From NCBI RefSeq assembly GCF_963678635.1, contig NC_087068.1, forward strand, positions 39,333,649 to 39,397,648: a stretch of DNA of 64,000 nucleotides, written 5' to 3'. The stretch comes from Symsagittifera roscoffensis (lineage: Eukaryota; Xenacoelomorpha; Acoela; Convolutidae). Each line of letters starts with the position of its first letter. Position 1 is the stretch's first letter. The translations under genes were made by a program, and so were the position numbers. This document shows positions 10,030 to 19,700 of this stretch, in pieces. Under the pieces are notes generated by a model. It was not told where the DNA came from. It was given only the letters and a program-made list of their open reading frames with translations, and searched no databases.

Positions 10030-10461
10030 GCTTTATAAAATTGATCCTAAAAATCTATATGATTAATTTTGTTGATTTCAAAGGAAAGATTTTAGTTGGC
10101 GTATTATACCGGTCGCAACAACAAAAAGCTGCTAACAGACAACTAGCATCCTAGTTTAATTGTAAGCATGATATTGTTTCTCTGAGACCTACTGAAGTAG
10201 TTCCTTTGTTTGAATTTAATGTCAAGTCATTACCGCTAATCAAATCGCTAAGTTTGAGCCATCCGCCCGATCATCCCCGAAAAACCGCCATTAGCCGTGC
10301 CATAACCCTCAGCATTCTGAAGTTTTGTAAGGTTTATTTTTCTCCCAGAAGCTCATTTAGGCATAAATAACGATAGGAGCTGAATATTTTAATTCAATGT
10401 CAAAAATATATGTTCTCGATTTCAATTCAAGTCTGATGATTGGCAATTTTCTAGATTAATC
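10030..10461 (+). promoter_or_regulatory. Probable 5' region of the EF-hand gene
   Basis: This is less repetitive and locally richer in C and G than its surroundings (for example CCGCCCGATCATCCCCGAAA near 10264). An acceptor-like AATTTTCTAG ends at 10454, seven nt before the ATG at 10462. I cannot identify a core promoter or a first exon. Confidence 0.35.
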
Positions 10462-10722
10462 ATGGCTGATGCTGCATTGCTGCTAACGCAAGAAAAGGCG
10501 TTAGTCAAGTCAACCGAAAACATAGCAATAAATGTCCAACACATGCCAGAAATTGAAGCAAAAGTAGGTGATAAATCAGTGACTCTTGATGAAAATGCTG
10601 CTCCGGACGAGGAAAAAGAATCATCTGGGAAGAAAAAGGGAAAGAAAGGAAAGAAGGGCGGCAAAAAAGGGAAGGGAAAAAAGAAAAAGACGCCGAAACT
10701 GAGTTTGGCTGAAAAACGACAG
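10462..10722 (+). CDS. EF-hand gene exon 1, Lys/Gly-rich
   Basis: Eighty-seven codons starting MADAALLLTQEKALVK and ending in phase 0 at CGACAG|GTAGCA. The opposite strand shows two long frames that are shadows of the Lys-rich codons. Confidence 0.72.
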
Positions 10723-13700
10723 GTAGCATTGATGTCAATCGTATTTAGATAATCACTCTATTTATAAACAGCTATGCTAGAGATATAAGATCTTGTTTAG
10801 TTGTAATAATGGTTGGAACCGTGTCAAAATTGACTCGTAGTAAGCATATAAATAGAAAAAGCTTTTGTCAAATTGTGAATGGAAAAGATGTTTAACGTTT
10901 TTTCTCGCGAGAGATCCAAAACAATCAGTGATACGCTTGGCTAATTTCCAACGTGCTTTCTGTTATTCTGTTAAAATTGCAGAATTCAGAGTTTAACGAT
11001 AACGAAAACACATATTTTAAAGCTTTGATTTGGAAAATAAAATTCATCCAAATGGCAAGCAAATCGTTCTCCACAACGAATCTCAAAAATGGCGAATTTT
11101 TGTCTCAGAAAGTCGAACATACACCTATTATAATAGAAGACGAGGACGAAGACTTCACTTTACCCTCAATTGCTGAAGAATTTAAACATGACATTCCGTT
11201 TTTGGAATCCTCGTTGAACAAAAATGTGTTACCTTTCCTCGAAACTTCTCTAAATGTCAATGAACCGATTTCGAACTCTGAGCGTTATCAGAGGGAGAAT
11301 CGAGTTCAAAGTCCTTTAATGAGTGAGGCGGACACGGTTTTAAGTATGAATCAAGCTCACATTGAATTATTGGAGCAAGATTCGGAGGATTTTAAGAAGA
11401 AGCTGTTGCACGCTGAGAGCATGTACTTACGCAAAGAACGTTTTTTAGCCTTCAAGATCCGCATCAAAAAGGTAAGTTCGATTATCTGTGCGTGGTGATT
11501 TGTAAAATGTCAGGAGCTGCGAAAGTTGACTCCAATTTTGCGTTAGAATGTTGTCCAATGAGCTCATTTTGTTAGATTGTGTGCAGCGTTTTGTCCCAAT
11601 GTGTTAAATTCATAAAGGCTTCTCGTCGCTAATCATATTGTCAAGGATTACATGCTGCTACCATTTTTTTCAAGTTTTGTAATTTTTCAAACTGGCGAAA
11701 AATATATCATTTTCAATTTAAAAAAAACGGCCAAAAAAAGGCGTTTTTAAGCTATTTTTGGAACAACTTTACCAAAAAATTGCGTTTTTTCGGCGCACGC
11801 TCCCCCCTCAAAATTAGTATAGATTGGCGGCAAAGGCGAATTTAGAAAAATTCAAGGTCTCTCAGCCAAAAATGGATATCTCAAAATAGTACAAAAGGGG
11901 GACTCTTTGGGTCGGCAGGGGGTTGAATCCCCTAAACCCGCTGGTGGTAAAGGATATAGAGGTGGAGTCAGCTCTCGTCATCCAAGAGTTGGAAACCCTT
12001 ACCCCTTTCGTCCAATTGTGTGATAGATGTCACAAATGGATTAGTATAAGGGGGGGGGGGGCTCAAAAAACGCAATTTAGGCTCGAAACTTTTGAAAAAG
12101 TGCCAAAGTACGGCAGTTTTGGCTCAGCAAATAATTTTCAAAAAATAAAGGTCGACAAAATTTTCGACGCTTTTGAAATTATGCAGCCTCCTTCTCCTCA
12201 AAAACCTGGATCTGTCCAGGCTGCCTTCAAATACTTTAAAGAAGTAATCATCTTTTTTAATCACGATAAATGCCAACATTTCATTTTATGTTCATTGTGT
12301 ATCATGTTTTATGTTTGCCATAGTTAGCTCTACCATAGCATCAGTGTTCAAAACCGAAAAGTTTTTGGGCGAAACTGGATAAGTATTTGCGGCTTTTCCA
12401 TTTCTTTCTAGCGTCGTCTAACAACCAAGAAGAACCGTAATTGAAATAGCAATAAATCATGAATAGTGCGCTGAAGTTCAAAAATGAAAAACTGATGTAG
12501 GGAGAAAAATATGATTTTTTATTTGTCTGAGTGCATTTTATTAATTCGCGACTGCGTGTTTTAGCTGAAGATGGAAAAAAAGATATCGGCTTACAAGTCG
12601 AACACGGCCGAGTTTCTCTCGTTTGTAGACACAATGAATAAATGGAGGGCGAAGAATGCGGACGAGTTGATCAGACAGTGTCGCAAGGCGGATACAGACA
12701 ACAGCGGGTCACTGGAATACGACATTGTCAAACTAAGTAAAGCCTTATTTTCCGAAAAATTTACGCGATATTTTGACAATTCTTTGGTTGCGAAATGACC
12801 GAATATCGAATATTCCATTGGTGACCCAAAATCAGCAGATTTTGCATTTAACCTTACTCTTTACTGATTGATCTTTGGTCATACCTGTTTGAAATACGAC
12901 ATTTTGTTCGATGCTATTCGATTCCTTGCTGTCTAATAACTCTGGCGCATTAGATGCGGCAGGCATGCTGAGCAAATAGAGTTTAATATTCTACACTTCG
13001 TGAGGTTCATTGTGGTTTAGTTATCACCCAGTTTTTCAGTTTAAAGTTGTTTTGTTTTTTGTTTTGAGCTTCGAATTCATTTTGGTGATTTCAGTAAAGA
13101 TAAAAGAGACATAATTGGATTTACTGTTTCTATTACATCAATGAATTGCAAGAAAGGTACGATAAAAAACAGGGGCTTTAGAACAGTGCCAAAGTGCAAC
13201 AGCGCCGAATATGAAATTAGTTTTCAACAGTGCCGAAAATTATTTTGAATACGGTTTTTACTGATCCCAAATCACTGGCAAGTAAATTAATTCAAATCGA
13301 CGGAAGTTGAAAAGTCAAAGATGGCCATTTTAATTGATGCAACTTGTTAAACATACAAAAGTACCCCAAGCGAGGTGTCATTAATTTTTCTGAACCATCA
13401 TTTAACTCAGCAAATTGTCAAATTTGCTTCTCGGTTTCGCTTCAAAACAAAACAATGATCAAACAATCTGCAAACAGAACTCAAAATTTTCAAATATCCT
13501 CTATATTCGGCTTTGTTGAACACATTTTCAGTTTCTGCACTGTTGAACGCCCCCTAAAATGGCTAAAATTACAATTTATCAGAACAGAAATATAAGTGAA
13601 ATTTGCCTCTGTAAAAATTAGAGCACGTTTTTTTTATTAAAGATCTATTTGATGCTCAGAAAATGTGCCTATATAAATCAGAACTTATTGATTCGAACTG

Positions 13701-16700
13701 AAAAAGTATGGGGCGTTTCAATGAAAGTTCTTTTCTACATTTTGAGTAAGTTTAAGATCTCGTACCATAAGATATAAATCCATCAATCTAAGATTTAAGA
13801 TACGAAAACAATAATTTAGCATATACGTTGTTACACTTGCGAGAACAAATGTCTTGCAATCGGGAACTAGACATTTTGCTTGGCAACTACTTTCCATACA
13901 AATTTTACTTGCTTTTTAATTGAACCCGAACAACCAGGTTCGTTCCCTTTTGGCCTAGAGGTAACGAAGCTGCCGCTGCACCCAAGATTCGAGTCCCGAC
14001 CGGACCTTGTTTTTTTCACTATGTATGAATTTGAAATTGCTTTCCGGTAAAAATGGAATTGTCGAACTTTTGTTTATCTGCCCGAGTTTTTTCGGCTCAG
14101 TTGCCATATCACGGATCTTTTTGTCCTGTAAGCAACTTTCATTGTAGATGCAAGTGTGGTTTTTGTTGTTTTTTTACAAAATCTTTTTGGCTCAACTGGA
14201 GTCAGCTCAAACTTGGTCCGCTTTAATACACTAGCCAGCTTGCGAGCGTAGTTTATTGGAGCAAATTCATTGTAAACTAACTCGCAAAAAAAGTGTTCAC
14301 TTTTTTGGTGACACTTTTGCTATAATCACGATCTGCAGCAATGGAAATTTTATAGCATCTGACCTCTGCTTTTTTGTGGGTAGTGTTTGATTTATTAAGC
14401 TTCCGTGGCTGAGTAGTTAGTGCGGGAGGCTCATAATCTCTAAGTCGCAGATCGAGTCCGAGACGTAGCCGATTTTTTTTTGGCTTGTTTCTACTTTTTA
14501 TTGCACTTTATTGGGCTGCTTTTTGACGTGAAAAGTCTTAAAATTTGTTCTCAATAAAATTTGATTTTTCGCGGTTTGACTTTTGATTCTTTTCGTTTAC
14601 TACATATTCTTTTTTGAAAAAAAGCAAACCCCACTGTCGAACACCAAAAGTGTAAAGGTCTTTTATTATCGAAAGTGGAATTTATTTTTCAGATTTCCCT
14701 GCAAAATAAAATCTTTATTTATTGATCCAGTTTTCTCAACTTGGGTTCATTTTATCAAAAAAGTGCTAATAATACATTGTTATAGAAATTTAAAGATTTA
14801 AAGGCATCTTTTCTGTTTACTTGCGTTCATTGACTCTTTTTCCAGAGTCATTTTTGCCTGGCTAAGTTTGTGTTGTTTTGCAAGTGATGTTTTGCTGCGC
14901 TTCTCCTCTGTTAAAGATTGATAAGTGATGATTTTGAACCCACTTTCTGGCTTGAAATAACACCGCCTTTAATTTTGCTATTCGCGGCATATTTTTTTTC
15001 AATCTGGTACTCAAAATTCCGCTTTTAAGAGTGTAGCAAGTACTCTCAGATAAGTTCTGGTGTTTTTTCCGGAAACGTAAAATTTGTTCACGTTTAATTT
15101 TGATTTTTCGCGGTGAACAGCAAAAATCTATAGTTCACGAAAAATGGGATCGACTTCTAGTTTCGAAAATGGAAATTGATTATCAGATTTCTCAGTGAAA
15201 TTAAAGTGTTATCTATTGATCCAGTCTTCTCAAATCGGGTTAAGTTATCAAAAAGTGACAATCATAATTTCTTCTCCGAATTGAAAAGCCTTAAGGCCTT
15301 CTATTTTCTTCTTCGAAAATCACAAATTGAGTGTTTTTCAAAAACCAAGTTAGTTTTTTTCTCAGTTTTCTTGCTGTAATTACTGATGTCAACTGTCATT
15401 TGGCTATAATTTCTGTCAATTTAATTACGAAGATTTTTGATTGCTTCCGCCTATATGCATTATCTGTATTTTCGATTCATTTATTCTGATTTTGTTCTCA
15501 ATGAACCAATTTGCAATGTCGTTCATTTTAGCTTGAAGCAACTTGTGATTGGGGTGTTCTGAGCATACGCAGTATTATCTCTGAACAAAGTAGAATGTAC
15601 ATTATTGAATGTTAACCAATAATGTATTAATTGTATTTACATTTGCGAAGCATTGTGTATTAGTACGAACTTTCTTTCCAGCCTAAGTGGCAAATATTGG
15701 TGCCAATTTTGGGGCACCTTTACAGCTTTTGCATAGCATGTGCTATGACATTCGAATAGCAATAAGTTAACATAGTTGATGCATTTTTAATTCATCAAAT
15801 GAACCGAAAAAAAAATGGTTTGTTTCAAACAACATAACAATAATGAAAACTTGATTTCAGATATTTTGCAACTCAATATATCGCGCAGTTTTTTGAAATG
15901 CATAATTTATACATAATATGATTTTGTGCTTTGCTATTTATTACATGCAAAGTTAGTGCGGATGCCTGCAGCTTGTAATATTCCAGATTATTACTTGCAA
16001 AATTGAGTCTATTTGTATTTGGCGCCACTTTTGCTGAATGACATTGGCAATTTATTAGCATATGTAGCTGCATTTTTCGTGACTAGTGTTTGCAATTGTT
16101 AAGCGTGCGTGGCTGAATAGATAGTGCGTGAGACTCAAAATATTCTAATTGCAGTTGGTCACAAATCCTACGCGTAGCCGAGTTTTTATTAATTCGAGGC
16201 TTATTTCTACTTCTTCTTATTTCAATTGATCGAGCTGTTTTTTGATCGTCTTCTTGCAAGAGTTTGCAAAGCGCAGCTTCGCCTCTGTGTAATGAATACT
16301 GTTATTACCTCTATGTAGGTTTTTCTACACTAATGAGTTTGGAAATCTGTAAAAAAAAAACGAATACGCAAAATGTTTGGCTGATTCCTTTTTGTCGGCT
16401 AGTTGTCACAGCATAGTGATCACAGCGCATTTTTTCTAACGATTAAAGCAATTCTCACTAAATTTTTGTTCTTTTTGATTGTTCAAATGCATCATCCCTG
16501 ATTTGTTACTTATTCCTTCCTCAATTTAAAAGGTTTATTCGGCTCAAAAGTTTTCTGTCGCTTTTATATCGGCTTAACTATTTATTTTTTCGTTGTTTGG
16601 AAGGGAAATTGTTGTTTTCTTGACAGAAGGTAGCGTACACTTTTTGTTTTTTAAAAGTTACCCAAAGCATTTCATGGCGAATGTTTTTTTCCGGCTCAAT

Positions 16701-19700
16701 TGGCGTCAAATAATTTTGAAAAAGAACTCATACTTTTTCACGCCACGAATGTGTTTTCGGCTCAATTGAATTCCGAGGAATGGGGTCGTTTTAATGTTTC
16801 TGAACACTATTACAACGCATCACGCTGACTACTGTTTTTCTCAACTTTTGTGTTTTCGTCCGAACAACCTTACTATGCTTTTTGTGATCTGTAAGCGGAT
16901 TCCGCAACAGGCCCAACTCAGATTTGTCGTGGAATCCGCAACATTGCTAATTTTCTTTGATCTTCTTTGCTGCCATATATTCCACAAACAAATAGCTAAA
17001 ACACTGCATCGCTCAAAAACGCTCATGAAACAAGCGAGTTTGCGGAATCCGCAAAAAATTTGCGGAATTCGGAACAGTTTGTGGGTTCCACAATTAAGTG
17101 ATAATATATGCGTATTATCAGTTTACGCTGTCGCGGAATTTCGCTACTGTAAGCGGAATCCGCTCGCAGTTACGAAATCCAGTACAACTATATTTGCTAT
17201 CCAGTGCACAGTTTGGCCTCGTAATGAAAAATTTGCGAGGCAAATGTATGGATATTGGTAGATGTAGTTTTTCCTCATTTTTAATAGTCGTGAAGGCTTC
17301 CTTCTTTTTCTATCCGCTAGCTTACAATTACAGTACTTGTTTCCTTCTTTGAATTGCTCGAAGATAATCAGTTTCTAAATTAATAGTGTTACTGTCATCT
17401 CTTTGTTTTCAGTAGATACACTTCGCGAAATCCGATTGTTTGAGAAGCGAAATATTTGCTTGTACGGGTTCCTGTACTCTCTGTTGGCAATGCGGGATTC
17501 TATAGGACGAAATACCTAACAACTTCCTCTACACCCTGAAAGTGCTCAACCACTCGCAATCGAGTCCAATCCGCGAAGTCTGATGTCGAATTGTCCCAAG
17601 TTTTTCCTAACTATTTTGTTTTGCTCGAAGCGAATAGATGAGAAGAATGGTTTGCCTTTTTATCTATTCACTTCTCCCTTCAAAGTTTTATATTGAGAGT
17701 GTCATCGTGATTAACTAATGTACCTTGATGTTGCCATTTAATCGTTGAACTTGATTACGCTTGCGAGAGTAAGTGTCTTGAAATCGGAAACTAGACTTCA
17801 ATCTGTAAGAAATTGAACTTGCTGTATTATTGAACCTAAGTAACTTCCAAGTTCCTTCATACTTGGCTTGGAGGTAAAGCGGTCTCCGTCGCACCCTAAA
17901 GTCTGGTAATCGAGTCACAGCCGGAGCTTTTTTAAGTAATGAAATTGAAATATTTTTTGGTTAAAAATTGGCTTGTCGGCGTTTCGTTTGTCTGTTCAAA
18001 CTTCGTCGGCTTAGGTTCCACATCACGGATTTTGCATGTATGAAATTCCGTTTGTTTTTAAGAACTTGCATAGTTGGACTTTTGTTTTACTGTTGCTTTT
18101 TTTGTCCGCTTAATTTCAAAATAATGAAATTTTTACGCATGATTTACAGAATTCTTATTATAATAGAACATTAGCCGAAACTATTTTAATTGAAAAAAGT
18201 TTATTGAAAATCCAAAACTGAGAAAATCGACTATTCAATTGGATTAGTCAATTTATCTTGTTTCATTTGAAGGGCAATAATTGGTTATTATTTTACAAGT
18301 TTTAGTTCGGTTGTGGTGTAAAAGTTGTTTTTTTTGCAGTTCTGCTGGATTTGGATATCCCTTGCGACTCCACAGAACTAGAGATCCTCTGTCGACTTGT
18401 GGACACTGGCGATGACGTAGACACATGTGAACTGCCGTCTGGGTACATAGACTACGAGGACTTGTCAGATACCATAGTAGCCGTGTCCAATTACCCAGAG
18501 AACATTCCAGAGTTGACCTCGTTTAAACCTCTGAGTGACAAGACATTCTACCACCACACGCAGTATCCAGGGTAGGTTTATTTTCCCATTGTAGCCCCGT
18601 GAGCGTTATTGCCAGTAAAATACCACCCCGCTCAAATCTTATCTTCTTATATATAAGGGAAATTATGAGATAGTTTCATAGCTTGATCAGAACAACAGTT
18701 AATTTCTTGCGAATCGATTTGTTATTGGAGACGGTCTTGCTAGTATTAAATGAATGACATAATTTCAGCATAAGTCCTAACGTTTAAGTAGCTATCGAGC
18801 ACAAGGTTTATGAAATTACTCTTAGCCAAACTTGACAAGAATATTATAGAAGATATCAGTCAATATTTATTTAAATCAATTTTAAAGCAAGATAATGCGT
18901 GCCAAGTTTGTTTTCATTTTTTCAATAATTTTGTCATTTGTAGAACGAGCGAGCCAAAATGAACTGTTTTTTTTTTGTCGTAGAACAGTCAAATTTCAAT
19001 TAGCAGCTTTGCTTTTTTAATCAAGCTGGTCGAATGAGATGCTAAACTGAACTTCAATTTGAGAACTATTCGCCGATCGACAAACGCTATAAAAACAACT
19101 TGCAACTTCAATAGCCTGCTCGACATCAAAAAAAGATTGAATTATTTTGCAAATCGATTCAAACTCTGAAATCAATTTAAAATGTTTCTAAGTTCCATTG
19201 CTCAATAGCTTGCTCGAAAATGTTTAACTTATCCTCGATTTCATTCAAGCTCCAGAGGCAGCTTGAAATGTTTTAATTTTATTTGCTCATAAACTTGCTT
19301 TAAATAATCTGAAACTTTTGCGGACCGATTTCAGCAATGAATCAACTTCGAAATATTTCCAATTTTCATTTTTCTATAAATAGCCTTCTCAAAAAATCTA
19401 ATTTTTTTCGCGAATCAATTCAAGCTATGAAATCATTTCTAATTTTTAATTATTTGGTAATCGTTCAGAATATGAAAATAACTTGAAACCCTGTTCACAG
19501 TTTATCTGCACAATAGTTTGCTTGAGTAAACTTATTTTTTTTTGCGACCAGATTGAAGTTATGAAAACAACATGAAATATTTCAATATATATTTTTTGCT
19601 CAATCGCTTGCTTGAAAAAGACTTCTATTTTTTTTTTGCGAATAGTTTCAAGCTTTGAATTAACTTGATTAAGTTTAAAGTTTTTTTGTTTCAATAGATT

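Larger units (their letters stand above)
12737..18339 (+). other. Intron 3 of the EF-hand gene, 5.6 kb, repeat-filled
   Basis: It holds B-family, A-family and DH-family elements and a palindrome cluster, each listed separately. Stretches 12800-13830 and 16295-16890 show only weak repeat remnants such as TCGGCTAGTTGTCACAGC near 16396, and no exon. Confidence 0.55.

Noticed and set aside
10422-10738. Two minus-strand frames opposite the Lys-rich exon
   Set aside because: They are the mirror of Lys-rich codons, and the plus-strand exon has matching splice sites.
11923-12327. 134-codon plus-strand frame in intron 2
   Set aside because: It is composed of MITE sequence with a G-run, and there is no splice-site or family support.
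16794-17261. 155-codon frame over the palindrome cluster
   Set aside because: There are frames on both strands, no domain-like pattern, and the palindromes alone explain the lack of stops.
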